Of a stretch of DNA of 64,000 nucleotides, positions 48,163-62,900 are shown piece after piece. The first letter of the stretch is position 1; each line of letters starts with the position of its first letter. The notes beneath the pieces are model-generated. The model saw only the letters and a list, made by a program, of their open reading frames with translations, was not told the DNA's origin and did not search any database. Both the position numbers and the translations under genes were made by a program. Location of the stretch: contig CAMRHE010000021.1 of the NCBI GenBank assembly GCA_947044405.1, positions 6,804,501 to 6,868,500 of the forward strand. Reading direction: 5' to 3'. Source of the DNA: Leptodactylus fallax (Eukaryota > Chordata > Amphibia > Anura > Leptodactylidae).

Positions 48163-49143
48163 CAGGGGCGTAACTACCGGGGTAGCAGTGGTAGCGACTG
48201 CCACAGGGCCCGGAACATTATGGGGCTCGGAGCCCTGTGGCAGTCGCTACCGCGAACCCCACAATCACTGCTATCGTTATACTCCGGGGTCTTTTCAGAC
48301 CCCGGAGTATAACGATCGGGGGCCCAGGGGAGGTGAGTGAACATAAAAAACACTGTAACTCACCTATCCGCCGCTCCGCAGGCTTCGGGCCTGTTTGGTG
48401 ATGTCCCAGACATCAGCCGACGTCATTATGCGTCGCGACGCCGGCCTGGATCGCGCGAGATCCGGTCCGACTTTGAAGATGGCCGAAGTAGTGCACGGGA
48501 GTGCACCGGAGCGAGGAAGAGGTAAGTTGCAGTGTTTTCTATGTTTCTATCCTCCCCTGGGTCTCCGATCATTATACTCTGCGGTCTGAAAAGACCCCAG
48601 AGTATGATAATCGTTCATGGGTGGTCCACTATGGGGCATAATACTGTGTGCAGGGGCTACTATGGGGCAAACTACTGCGTGCAGGGGCTACTATGGGGCA
48701 AATTACTGCGTGCAGGCGCCACTATGGGGCAAACTACTGTGTGCAGGGGCCACTATGGGGCAAACTACTGTGTGCAGGGGCCACTATGGGGCAAACTACT
48801 GTGTGCAGGGGCCACTATGGGGCATAATATTGTGTGCAGGGGCCACTATGCTGCATAATACCGTGTCCAGGGGCCACTATGGGGCATAATACCGTGTGCA
48901 GGGGCCACTATGGGGCATAATACCGTGTGCAGCGGCCACTATGGAACATAATACCGTGTGCAGGGGCCACTATGGGGCATAATAGTGTGCGCAGGAATGC
49001 GGTTTGTGGGGGGGGGGGGGGTTGGGGGCGGCGGTTTGGGGGGGTTGGGGGTGGCGGCTTGGGGGGGTTGGGGGCGGCGGCTTGGGGGGGGCCCCATGTC
49101 AAATGTTCGCCTTGGGGCCCAGCCAGTCTTAGTTATGCCACTG
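48163..49143 (+). mobile_element. hAT-type element with CpG-rich core and minisatellite (copy B)
   Basis: The left end is CAGGGGCGTAACTACCG. The right end TAGTTATGCCACTG gives CAGTGGCATAACTA in reverse complement. ACTGTGTC flanks it exactly (48155-48162 and 49144-49151). Order: a perfect 20-bp stem (48190-48209 with 48232-48251); a perfect 20-bp palindrome arm pair (48273-48292 with 48297-48316); inverted arms around a CpG-rich core (48366-48529) with GCGTCGCGACGC at 48430-48441; an imperfect second copy of the palindrome at 48567-48613; about eleven 31-bp units (48630-48985); and a G-rich tail. No coding capacity. Confidence 0.93.
49003..49098 (+). repeat. G-rich tract with strong G-quadruplex potential
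   Basis: Repeated GGGGGTTGGGGGCGGCGG-type units form at least eight G-runs of four or more bases in under 100 bp. It is the right-hand part of the hAT-type element at 48163-49143. A weaker version lies at 47603-47672 in the neighbouring copy. Confidence 0.9.
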
Positions 49144-51112
49144 ACTGTGTCATATATTTGCCTTCCTCTGGAGAACAGCAAATTTAGGCACATTGTGGGC
49201 TGCATGCAACCCCTAAGGGCTCCAGTTGGACATCACTGGTTTTATTAGTTTCTCCAGAAATATATAATACTATTTGCTGGTTTGCAATCTCCCTTAGTAG
49301 ATTATACAGAGTGAGTTCAGGATCCCTAGCATCCACTTCACTACCTACCTGAGTAACTCTCATTTCAATACATGTAGTTGTGTGTACAGAACTGGTACAA
49401 CTGCTGTATGACAAACTGTCTCTTCATGGTCCATGGCTTTTTTTAATAACTCCCACTTAGATAACAAGTACCATTAGAAAACTATACAGGAAATAATGCA
49501 TCTTGGCAGGCAGGAGGCAGATTGTACATTCTGTGATATTTGTGCAATGGCAGTGACAGTTCACAATTCTAATAACATTAGTAATAGTTATACTGAAAAC
49601 ATAAAAAAATCCCTAAATACTACAATCCATTTTCCCTGGTTTATGTAATTTTGCAGGAATGAAGCCCTACAGGCTTGTAGAGTAACTCCCATAGTTTTAT
49701 ATTGTTATATAAAATAATCTGTATGTTTATCCAGGCCTTTTTATCTATACCCTCCAAAAAGCTGCATAGCCATCTGTGTAATAAAACAAATAAGTCTCTC
49801 CTACCATTTGTGGTTTTGTTAGATTTACAATAGCATGTCGTTTCCTAGTAGAAGCCCTTTCTTTTATCATTACAGGGGTGCGCTTGAGAAACTATGAAAA
49901 AATCGTTTATTGAGCTGCACGGTTCAAAGCAGGAAGCTGAAAATCACTTTTTATGTACCTCAATCCACTCCTATAATTCAGTAAACCAAAGCCAACAGTC
50001 TACTCCCTTATTTAACCACAGCAGGACTCGCGGCTTTCGGCAGCTAATCTATAATACATAGTTAATAACTTCAAAGGTTCACACTTTCAATAACTAGTCA
50101 TTTTTATAGCTTAGTTCTTGATCTGTCCACAAAGGAAGAAACAGGTGGTATATGACACAGTAACACTCCAAGCTTGTGGAAAACACACCGTTCATTCAAC
50201 TTGCGCAAACATCATACTTCTTCATTACCATAGTCTTCAAGAAACTATACATTTTAGAATACATAAAAATAAGTGTGTAGCCTAAGGCTGGGTTTTACAC
50301 TACAGTTCTGCAAAGGTTTACTTATAACACTTGTACAAAGACTTGACATACTCTGTAATATACTTTTTGACCTGTTGTAAATAACTTCTCTACTTAGATT
50401 GCAATTTTTTTTAAGGACTCTAAAATGCTTTGAAAACCATGTGTATAAAAATCTGTTAATTTTCAGTTCTTGTATCACACCATGTCTGATGAAGGGAGCG
50501 AGTACTCCTGAAAGCTTACTTATAAATATACTCAGTTAGCCTCTAAAAGGTATCGCCTGATTTCTTCACTCTTCCATATACTTTATATATTGCACATTTT
50601 TGCATCCTGTTTGGAATACTACTATTACTACTTTCACTGTACATCCCACCCATCCTCTAAACATACTGCATGGGCCAGGAAAGCGCCTGGTGAATGTGCG
50701 GTGAAGGCACATAAAACTAAATCCACTGAGTGTTATCAGTACCCCATAGGTGCACATATTAAAGGAAAATAACTTGTATTATTTGTAACGTACGCAGAAA
50801 GCAGATTGTGAATCCACCGTGCTACAAAACCGATTTGGTTTAGAGCCACCTCTAATGGCGTTATCCCAGCAGTCTCCCCAGTCTACGCAGCAGGGAGTCC
50901 GCCAGGCCGCTGCCTCCTGATGTGGTGTTGATTTGGTAGTAGCTGACCAGGCAGGTAAGAACAGGATAATGTGAACACAGACAAAGACCAGAACAGGTAT
51001 ACAGGCTAAAATCAAATAGGAATACAAGACTTGAACAAAATATACAAAAGCCGGATTTAACAGATCAGGACAGGGTATAACACAGGTAACAGAAGGCACA
51101 CGGTGATTGGTA

Positions 51113-51225
51113 GCAGAAATATTGCAGAAAACCTGGAGGCTACAGGTATCGGGTATTGCAGAAAGCTCGGAGGCTACAGGTATCAGAGATATTACAGAAA
51201 GCCTGGAAGCTGCAGGTATCAGAGA
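51113..51225. repeat. Short tandem repeat, three units of about 36 bp
   Basis: Three successive copies of an AAATATTGCAGAAAACCTGG-like start followed by AGGCTACAGGTATC, diverging slightly (CTCGGAGGCTACAGG, CCTGGAAGCTGCAGG). Confidence 0.85.
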
Positions 51226-51527
51226 CAGAAGCCCAAAGGTCACAGGTACACAGGAACAGAAGCAAGCTAGGACTAAAAACAAACAAGGCAAACAGAGACT
51301 CTGGCAAAACAGACAAAACAGAAGCTTGCCTACACAGAAAAACACTAGGAGGTGAACATAACATACACACATTGCTGAGCCAAAGTGAGAACAACCCTAT
51401 ATTCACACGAACGTCGTAATCGGCCGTGCGACGGACACTTTATTTAATGGTCATCACACCACCACATTACCTCTAATGTCTGTGAATGGGGGCTATTTAC
51501 ATGACCAATACTTTGACAATTTTACAT

Positions 51528-51571
51528 GACCTATATTTTGACAGTTCTCAAGGACTGTCAAAATATAGGTC
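51528..51571. repeat. Perfect 18-bp hairpin
   Basis: GACCTATATTTTGACAGT (51528-51545) pairs with 51554-51571 across an 8-nt loop. A diverged third copy of the arm lies just upstream at about 51500-51517. It is probably part of a foldback repeat. Confidence 0.85.
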
Positions 51572-51687
51572 ACGCTCTAATTTTGTCCATTTTCACAGAT
51601 CCCTCCATACACTGTAATTTAATGAATAAGGTATCTGTGAAAACCCCCCCCCCCCCCCTTGGGTGCAAAATGGGAAGGGAACAGGAC

Positions 51688-52312
51688 TAAAGGGGTTTTC
51701 CAGGCAAAAAAAAATCATTTTTCAAAAAAAGTCTGTTAGTGTTATTAATAGGTTAATAAGTGCAACCAAATACCTTTAGCAGTGTTTTGAGTGATTTCTG
51801 GGGTTCTCTGTGAGCTCCTGGCATCTTCTGCATTTTTTTACATGGGCACCTTCCTGTTCTGTTTTCTTACAACTGCCATGATGCCGGGCCACTCAGATCT
51901 AAATCACACCACCTCCCTCTCTCAATCCCTTCCCCTCCGTTTCTCACTCACACCCTCCCTGTTTCCCTAGCTAGCCCACCCACTACTAGTCCTTCCTAAC
52001 TAACTCAACCCCCCACCCCATCATACTTACCTGTCTTCTGATCTGGACCTTCTGGGCATGGGACGTCACTTCTTCAGGGCTCTATTGCGCAGGCGTGGGT
52101 GGCCCGCAATAGAGCCAGAGTGCCCAGAAGAAGTGACATCCCGTGCCCAGAAGATCTAGACCAGAAGATAGGTAATTATGATGGGGTGGGGGGGGATTCA
52201 TATAGGTGACGTTCCGTTTCCCCTTTTCCAGAAACGGAAAATGTACCTGGGGGGCGGGGTGGTGTGGGGTGGGTAGATTAGAAAGTTCAGTTTATCCCAG
52301 ACAACCCCTTTA
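51688..52312. mobile_element. Foldback MITE, about 625 bp
   Basis: The ends read TAAAGGGGTTTTCCAGG and, in reverse complement, TAAAGGGGTTGTCTGGG. The interior includes a 41-bp imperfect stem (52035-52075 with 52127-52167, about five mismatches) whose inner part continues as GGCTCTATTGCG against CGCAATAGAGCC. No coding capacity. The target site could be TTAA-like, but the ends overlap it. Confidence 0.7.
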
Positions 52313-52929
52313 AATATATGCAGACAACCAGGATTGGAAGGAAAGAATTTTCAGATCAACACTAATTTAAGTGACAGGAGCACCCACAGAGGTAGCCAGA
52401 CAGCTAAGTCTGTTGTGAAGGCAGAACGCCAGTGAATACAAAAAGCTGGCATTACATTATTTGCAATTATTTCTATCATGTATCATGTACCAAAAAGTGG
52501 AAATCCAAATGCATAGCATCCAAAAAGAAGCCTTTTTAGGCACCATCGGCTGAATAGGGGTCTTTAGGTTTCTTTTACATATGGCCAGGATCTTACAAAG
52601 TGCATACTTTAAACGGATGAACAGGATGTAATGTGAGAGTAGCTTTAATATGCTCATTAAAAAAAACAATAAGAAATTCCTATGCACAAATGATAGTTTT
52701 GCTTGTAAGGCTGGTTTCAAATGGCTGTGTTTGGGCCAGAAAATATAATCAGAGTATAGGCATTTACTGGCCTAAATGGTTTGGCTGAGCTGATATATGG
52801 ACCATGTTTCCTGTCCTGAACACAACTATGTGATCCTGGCCTCAGGCATATATTATCAGGACTTATAAGCAGGTGTTTCTCACTAGTCTTTATTTGAAGG
52901 AAGAGTACAGTAATGAACTTGCTGCATCT
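52313..52929. other. No recognised feature
   Basis: Non-coding. Two minus-strand frames (52457-52720, 52717-53055) have no domain. Confidence 0.4.
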
Positions 52930-53028
52930 ACACACGTGGACAAAATTGTCGGTACCCCTTCGAGTTACCCCTCGAAAGAAAAACCCACAATGGTCACAGA
53001 AATAACTTGAATCTGACAAAAGTAATAA

Positions 53029-53620
<592 letters not shown>

Positions 53621-53625
<5 letters not shown>

Positions 53626-53932
53626 GACTGCTCCACCCTAGGTGTGAGAAGGAGCGCTATCGGAAGTCTTTCCTCCCCACCGCGGTTAGGCTGTACAACC
53701 AACACCGACCTAAGCGGAGATCATTACACACAGAGAACTGAAATATCTCTCTGCCTGTTAAATCCCCCCCCCCCCCCGCTACTTCCTATATGTCTGTCGG
53801 CTATCAAAGTAATGCCTCTTACCTTGGAACATTCCTGTACATGTTGTATTTGTATTTGTATCTGCTTATCTTTGCTGCTGTAACACACTGAATTTCCCCA
53901 TTGTGGGACTATTAAAGGACTATTATTAAAAG
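53621..53932 (+). pseudogene. LINE 3' end inserted in Tc1 copy B
   Basis: The Tc1 sequence breaks after GCAGTGATTGCC and resumes at AAGGTTGTGCAAC. Between them lies a LINE ORF2 C-terminus (EKERYRKSFLPTAVRLYN, then a stop) and a 3' UTR with a C14 run, ending AATTTCCCCATTGTGGG and ACTATTAAAGG repeats. The same 3' end occurs inverted at 18013-18182. An L2/Rex1-type origin is inferred. Confidence 0.85.
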
Positions 53933-54355
53933 GTTGTGCAACAAACTATTAAGTTAAGGGTACCATAATTTCTGTCCAGGCCTGTTTCTTGAGTTTTTTT
54001 TTTTTTTTTTTTAAAATTCTGTTGAAGCATGGTTGAAAAGCAATGTCTGACTTTCATTTGTTCATTTTCATAAATTTTTTATATATTATTACTTTTGTCA
54101 GATTCAAGTTATTTCTGTGACCATTGTGGGTTTTTATCTTTCATTAAACGAGGGGTACCAACATTTTTGTCCATGTGTGTATGTAAAAGCTTCATAAACA
54201 TGCCCATATATAGAAAGGACGGATTCCTCAAAGTTGATTACTATGACCTCTGCCCCTGCAGTTAGTTATTGGGAAGTCATTAATTTCTATACTGACAGCC
54301 AAAAATCTTCTGTTTGCATATGACATCACCACAGTTTGACAACTGAAATTATATA

Positions 54356-55933
<1,578 letters not shown>

Positions 55934-55935
55934 TA

Positions 55936-56699
55936 CATGACAAGTAAATTTAAATGGTAGCAATTACCATAAGCAGTCTAATGTGCCTATAGTGATAAGT
56001 ACGAAAAAATGAAAAATTACCCCAAAAATGTGTATTATCCATTGCAGTAATGGCACACACATAGTTTAGCCTGATTATATTTTCAATCTTTTCATTAATT
56101 TCTACACAGCATATGATACCACAGGTTACCTGGCAGCCACTCTATTCCTGTCTGGGTGACCACTATTTCATTGACTGTAGCTATATTTATATAGAGAGAG
56201 AAAAGTAGCTACATATACAGAAGCAGTAACTTCAGTATTACATAGAGAAAAAATAAGTCAGTCAAGGAAGAAAAAAACCTTTTGTAACTTGAGTGATATT
56301 TAAGTTGAAAGACTTATTGTTTAAATCATGCTTTTATATTAAACATATTTTTTAAGAATTTTTATTGATGTTTTTAATTTTCCAATTTAATAGCAGTATT
56401 TAATGCGGAAACACATCGCTGCTTCTTCTGTGGACTTTCTGCTTCCATTTTACCTATACGGAAACCGTCAACATTTCCATAGGTATAAAAGACATGCTGC
56501 AATTTGCAAAAACGTGAGCATTTTTCAAATTACAGCATTTCCAGTGCGGATTATTTTCTGCAATGTGTGGATGGGATTAGCTAGAATCCCATCCACTTTA
56601 CAGTCAATGTAAAAAATGTCGTTTTTTGCCACGGCATTTACGCCATGTGGGACCCCAGCCTTAAGAAGCAAAGAGAGTCATAAGTAGAGACTGTGCTTT
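55936..56699. repeat. Spacer with two interspersed repeats
   Basis: About 56320-56402 matches 14284-14355 (TTTAAATCA...TTAAACATATTTT). About 56400-56660 is related to 31389-31625 (GGATGGGATT, ATCCCATCCACTTTACAG). No coding sequence is supported. Confidence 0.5.
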
Positions 56700-56707
56700 C
56701 AAAAGGG

Positions 56708-58930
56708 CAGGACCGGCATTGGGGGGGGGGGGAAACTGGGCAATTGCCCAGGGCCCCGACCCCAAAGAGGCCCCGGGGATCCAGAGCCTGATGATTCCGG
56801 ATCCAGCCATATCAATAACAGAAAGGGACCCAGCGCCATGTGCCGCAGGGCCCCTTTCCGAGGTGAGTAAAAATAACAAACATTTTTACTCACTTGTCCT
56901 CGCGTCTGACGTCATCTTCTGGCGTTTCAGACATCACCGCTGAGGCCAGGCCTCAACCTTAGCGATCACGTGGGGCGTGCTCACGTAACCGCTGAGGCCC
57001 AATCACAGGCTTCAGCGGTGACGTCCACAACGCGTGGCGTCAGCCGCAGAGAAGAGGAAGCCGGCGGGGATAGCAGAGCAGCACGAGGAGGCCCAGGAGA
57101 GGTAAGGCAAGGTGAGTATAACTGTTTGTTATTTTCCCTTACCTCCCCTGGGCCTTCGATAATTATACTCTGGGGTCTGAAGAGACCTCAGAGTATAATA
57201 CTAGCACTAAGGGAATCTGTAGGGCCACTGGGGGGGGGGTCCCTCTGGATAGCACTGTGGGGGGCCACTGTGGAGCATTATACTGGGGAGGGGCCCTCTG
57301 GATAGCATGTTATATTCTCTGGGGCCACTTTGGAGCATTATACTGGAGGAACCTCTCTGGGCAGTATATTATACTGTGTGGAGGCCATTCTGGAGCATGT
57401 TATACTGTGTGGGGTCACTGTGGAGCATTATTCTGGGGGGGCCATCTGCAGAGCATATTATATTGCCTGGCGCAATATGTGGGGCATTATTCGGGGGGGG
57501 GGGAACTAAGCATTATACTAGGGGGCCCTCTGGGGAGTATATTATACTGCGTGGGGCCTACTGTGGAGCATTATACTGGGGGGACACTCTGGGGAGCATA
57601 ATATATTGAGTGGGGCCACTGAGGAGCAAAATACTGGGGGGGCACTGTGGAGCATTATACTAGCAGGGGCCCTCTGGGGAGCATATTTTACTGTGGGCCA
57701 CTGTGGAGCTTTATACTGAGGGGAAGGGCAGTGTGGGGAGCCTGTTATACTTTGTGGGGCCACTGTGGAGTTTATTATATTGTGTGGGGCTTCTCTGGAG
57801 CATATTATACTCTGTGGGGCCATTGTACAGCATTATACTGGGGGGCACTGTGGGATGCATATTATACCGTATGGAGCATATTATATTGTGTGGCGCTGCT
57901 GGGGAGCATATTGTACTGTCTGGGGTCACTAAGAGGTAGTATACTGTGTGGAGCCTTATATACCATGTGGGGCCACTATGGGGGGCTCAGGGGAGCATTT
58001 TATATTGTGTGGGTCCTCTGTGGAGCATTATATACCATGTGGGGAAACTGTGGAGGGCTCAAGGGAGCATTTTATACTGTGGAGCATTATATATCATGTG
58101 GAGCATTATAGTGTAGGGGGGGGCTCAAAATTCCTACTGGCAGCCCTGTGTGCTATGTCTGCATCACAGCTCCCTCACTATAATCTTGCACATACGTGTA
58201 GTGCTCCATGGCCATGTCATTCCCCATACAGTACTGTGCATGAACTGGCCATGGAGTTATTGGGGCCTGCACAGTACTATAGGGGCTGACTATACTGGGA
58301 ACATACTCAGTAATGCCAGATAGTCAGCACATATGTAAGACTTCAGTGAAGGAGCCGTGGTGTAGGCTATTAGCAGGAAGCTGCTGGGTGGGGCCCCAGA
58401 ACAAGTTCCTCTGGTGGGCCTAAGGCCCTTCACTCTACACTGTATAATGGAGAACTATTATATATAAGGGTAGGTTACTATATATAATTGGGAAACTTAA
58501 ATATGAGGGGGCTATTAGTGATAATGGGGACTATGATTTATAAGGGTAACTATTGTTTATTAGGGGGCTATTATTTATAAGGGAGCAGTATTATTTTTAG
58601 GGGAGACTGTTACTGATAAGGGGGAATATTACTGATACAGGGCACTATTTATCATTTATAAGGGCGCTATTACTGATAAAAGTGTAATATTATTTATAAG
58701 TAGGCGCTATAATAACTGATGATTGCGTGCAAATATCTTTTAGGTGGTACAAAGGTGCTCATATGAATTGTGTGTGGTAAAATGGGGCTTGTTATTACTT
58801 TTTTGTTGGCAGAAAGGAGGCGTTATTATAGGGGTTGCCACTGGAAGACGATGGTGTTATCTGCATATCAGCATTTGGGGCCCTGCTTTTAATTTTGCCC
58901 AGGGCCCCACTTTATCTAAAACTGGCCCTG
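56708..58930 (+). mobile_element. hAT-type element with CpG-rich core and two minisatellites (copy E)
   Basis: The left end is CAGGACCGGC. The right end ACTGGCCCTG gives CAGGGCCAGT in reverse complement. The flanks CAAAAGGG (56700-56707) and CAAAAGGA (58931-58938) match at 7 of 8. Near both ends GCCCAGGGCCCC occurs in direct orientation (about 56747, 58897). The core has inverted arms around a CpG-rich segment (about 56895-57100) and the same palindrome as copies A and B (57162-57178 with 57183-57199, one mismatch). A long array of degenerate units of about 31 bp follows (57210-58110), then a second array. No coding capacity. Confidence 0.82.
58440..58715. repeat. Second minisatellite inside copy E
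   Basis: Degenerate A+T-rich units of about 28-33 bp built on GGGGCTATTATTTATAAG (TATTACTGATAAGGG variants), about nine copies. The composition differs completely from the preceding GC-rich array. Confidence 0.8.
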
Positions 58931-58938
58931 CAAAAGGA

Positions 58939-59912
58939 GGACACTTGGGACACATACCTCAAGTCACTGTGTGGAGCGAAGTCAGAAAAGGTAATATAGT
59001 GGATAGTAAAGGCAGTTAATGGAATGACATGAATCATTTTTACATGGAGGATAGATGAGGTGCTCAAAAGTATATAAATCCCCCCCCCCCCCCCACTGTA
59101 TTTAGCATTCTAATAAAACATTTAGATTCAAAAATAATGTTAGCTAATGTATTCATGCCTGCAGAAGGTATTAATTATTAACACATATATAATCATGACA
59201 TATCGAGTGTGACTTGCTGTGGTAACAAATGTAAATGTGTGGGTGATCCTATAGCTGATATAGAATTGTATAATGCAAACCTGTTTCCATGACACCAATA
59301 TGTTGCACTCAAACCAGAGCTTTGAGATAAACCTGAGAAATGCTTTTAATTGGCTCGCTTCTTTGCATTTTTTATTACAAATAAAGAGTGAAGTTAAAAC
59401 ATCTTCAAACCAATGGATGTAGTCCCTGCAACAAGATGATATACCTTGGCTTACAGAGCAGTTTAAAGAGGCAGAAGAATATAGAGAGCTTGGTCCTAAC
59501 TCACTATGCTGCTGGGTCTTTCACGACTATTCACTAGTGGGGTGGCATCTCTGGATCCTCCATGCTGCTTTGATCTCCTGGATTAGACATGCTCTTTGCC
59601 CATTGAGTCTCTTTGATCACTTACGATCATAGCTGTGAAAGAAGAAAAGAAGTGCTGTTATTTATTGTGCTGGATGTGAGGGGGAATGCGGGTCCAGTAG
59701 AAGGCAGAAGCAACTTCTCTGTAGGGATCTTCTCTCCTGGTGAATTGAACATTAATGAATAATACTGAGTATTATTGTATATACATGAGTGTACATCATT
59801 TCTAAAGAAAATGTTTCTTTTATAACTTTGGTGTATAATTTGTGTTGTGTATTATAAATAAAAATTATATTGATTTATTTATGTGTATTGCAGAAGTAAT
59901 TGTTGCAACATT
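58939..59912. other. No recognised feature
   Basis: A C15 run lies at about 59081-59095. The rest is A+T-rich sequence. I looked for an LTR matching the third Gypsy element here and did not find one. Confidence 0.4.
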
Positions 59913-62900
59913 TTAAAGGGGAACAAATCTAAAAGCAAATGGGTCTATAGAGCCTGGGACTGGGATAAAGTGAACGTTGTGGATATGAAAAGAACTTGGA
60001 AGTTGTAATTTAAAAGATACTGGGTTTATGAGTTCAGAAATGAAATAGGGCCCAATGTAACGTGGTGCAAATTTCCCCGAAGGAACTCTAAGACGCAGAT
60101 TCCTAGTGGACAGCCAGACTCGATCTCCCACTCTGTATTCAGGGCCAGGTAAGCGTCTTTTATTTGCCTGCCGTTTTTGATATTCTTGGGCTTTAACCAG
60201 GCTCAGACGAGCCTGGGCCCAGACTGTGCACAGTCGCTGATAAGTCTGTTCGGCAGTGGGATTAACAGACTCGGTGCTACGGAGAGAGGAGTACCTGGGG
60301 TTAAAACCATAGTTGCAATAAAACGGAGACATTTTAGTGGTGACGTTAACCCTGTTGTTTATTGCAAACTCTGCTAGAGGAAGAAAGGTTCTCCATTTTT
60401 CTTGAGCATCAGACACAAAACACCTTAAGTACTGTTCCAAAGTTTGGTTGAATCTCTCTGTCTGGCCATTGGTCTCAGGGTGGAACGCGGAAGAGAAAGA
60501 CAGAGAGACCCCCAGACGACCACAAAATTCCTTCCAGAATCTAGAGACAAATTGTACACCCCGATCAGATACAATATTTTCCGGTACACCATGCAAGCGG
60601 AGTATGTGATTAATAAAGAACGATACTAGACTTTTAGCACTAGGAATTTTCTTTAGGGGTACAAAATGACACATTTTGGAGAATCTATCCACAACAACCC
60701 AAATCACAGTCTTCCCTTGGGAACAAGGCAAATCAGTAATGAAGTCCATTGACAAATGGGACCATGGTCTCTTAGGTATAGGAAGGGGATGAAGAAGGCC
60801 CTCGGGTAATCTCCTAGGAGTCTTCATCTTAGCACATGTCTCACAGGCAGCAACAAATTCACATACGTCTCGAGACCAGGACGGCCACCAGTAAGAGCGG
60901 GAGAGAAGGTATTTAGTCCCAGCGAAGCCGGGATGTCCCGTTAAGGTAGAACAATGAATTTCCTCCAAAACACGAAAACGAAGATTTGGAGGTACAAATA
61001 GTTTCCCAGTGGGAGTATTACTGGGAGCAAGATCTTGTGAATTAACCACTAAAGTAGCAAGAGCAGGCGTAATAATGGCGAGAACCACTCCGGGAGACAA
61101 GATTTTATCTGGGACATCCTTAGGGGCACCGCTGGGACCAAAACTGCGAGATAGGGCATCAGCCCGTACATTTTTAGAGCCTGGACGATAAGTCACCACA
61201 AAATGAAAACGTGTGAAGAATAGCGCCCAGCGGGCCTGCCTAGGAGACAGTCGCTTAGCGCTATCCAGATATAGTAGGTTCTTATGATCGGTGAATACTG
61301 TGATCTGGTGTTTGGCCCCCTCGAGGAAATGTCTCCACTCCTCGAATGCCCATTTAATGGCTAGGAGTTCTCGATTACCAACATCATAGTTGCGCTGCAT
61401 AGGAGAGAATTTCCTCGAGAAGAAGGCTACAGGTTGCAAACACGTAAAATTTTCAGAGCCCTGAGACAACACGGCACCAACCCCCACTTCAGAGGCATCA
61501 ACCTCAATAATAAATGGGCGTTCATAGTCTGGTGGTACTAATACAGGAGCCTCAACAAAAGATTTCTTGAGATGTACAAAAGCCTGTTCCGCTTCCGGAG
61601 TCCATTTGGTCACATCGGCACCTTTCTTTGTGAGATCCGTCAATGGCTTCACTATAGAAGAGAAATTCTTAATAAATTTTCGATAATAGTTGGAAAACCC
61701 CAAGAACCGTTGCAGGGCTTTAAGGTTGGAGGGGCGTTCCCAGTTTTTAATAGCCATGACCTTCAGTGGATCCATACAAAAAGAATCGGGAGTAATAACG
61801 TAACCGAGAAAGGTGACCATTTGGACTCCGAACAGGCATTTGGACAATTTGGCAAAGAGAGAGTTTTGACGCAACAGTAGCAAAACACTCCTAACATGCT
61901 CAATATGTGTGGCCCAGTCAGGAGAGAACACTAGAATATCATCCAGGTAGACAACCACATAACGACCGAGCAAGTCTCTAAAGATATCATTAATAAAGTG
62001 TTGAAATACTGCGGGTGCATTACATAACCCGAAAGGCATTACCAAATATTCAAAGTGACCTTCCGGGGTGTTGAACGCAGTTTTCCATTCATCTCCTTCT
62101 CTAATCCAGATCAGATTGTATGCCCCACGGAGGTCAATTTTAGAAAACCAGCGGGCACCCACAATCTGATTGAAAAGATCAGGGATCAGGGGAAGAGGGT
62201 ACTGATTTTTAACCGTAATTTTATTTAATTCTCGGTAGTCAATGCATGGTCGCAGTCCGCCATCTTTCTTTTTAACAAAAAAGAACCCAGCTCCCATGGG
62301 AGACTGAGACGGACGGATGTGACCTTTAAGAAGACTATCCTGAGTGTAATCCCGCATAGCCTCACGTTCTGGAGCAGAAAGATTGAAGATCCTTCCCTTA
62401 GGGTATTTGGAGTCGGGAAGGAGTTCAATCGCACAATCGTAAGGTCTATGCGGCGGTAAAACTTCAGAAGCTTTAGGATCAAAAACATCATGAAAATCAG
62501 ACAGAAATTCAGGAAGAAGCGTCTCCTCACTGAGACAATCGGAGGCATGTAAAGCAATACAATGGGAGGAGCACTGATTCCCCCATTTCACTAACTCTTT
62601 TTTGGGCCAATCAAAGGTAGGGTCATGGAGGTCTAGCCAGGGAAGCCCTAAAATGATATCAGATGAGAGATCCTCCATAAGAAAAAAACTCATGAGCTCC
62701 GTATGTATTGAGCCCACTTGCAAAGAGAGTAAGGGGGTTTTAAAACGGATTTTACCCCTGGCCAGTGGAGTAAAATCTGCCCCAGTAACCAACAGAGGAG
62801 TATCTAATGATACAAGTTCAATACGTAAAGCAGAAACAAACGAAAATTTAACAAAGTTAGTGGCAGCCCCAGAATCTACTAGGGCCTGCCCAGAAACAGA

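Larger units (their letters stand above)
49152..51687. other. Gene-poor stretch
   Basis: No host gene is recognisable. The 197-codon minus-strand frame 50779-51372 spans a tandem repeat and lacks any domain. About 50780-51100 may be part of an old LTR-type repeat (GGAGTCCGCCAGGCCGCTGCC), but no ends were found. Confidence 0.4.

Noticed and set aside
48532..48889. Tandem open frames with a repeated CAGATMGQTTVCRGH-type peptide
   Set aside because: Same 31-bp minisatellite translated in different frames; not a repeat protein.
50779..51372. Minus-strand 197-codon frame rich in Cys, Phe and Leu
   Set aside because: It crosses a three-unit tandem repeat, has no recognisable domain, and the opposite strand has equally long frames. 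Hydrophobicity reflects T-rich codons.
57257..58111. Open frames of 78-154 codons on both strands in the array of copy E
   Set aside because: The unit is about 31 bp, not a multiple of three, so every frame cycles through the same repeat. Frames overlap on both strands and show no domain.
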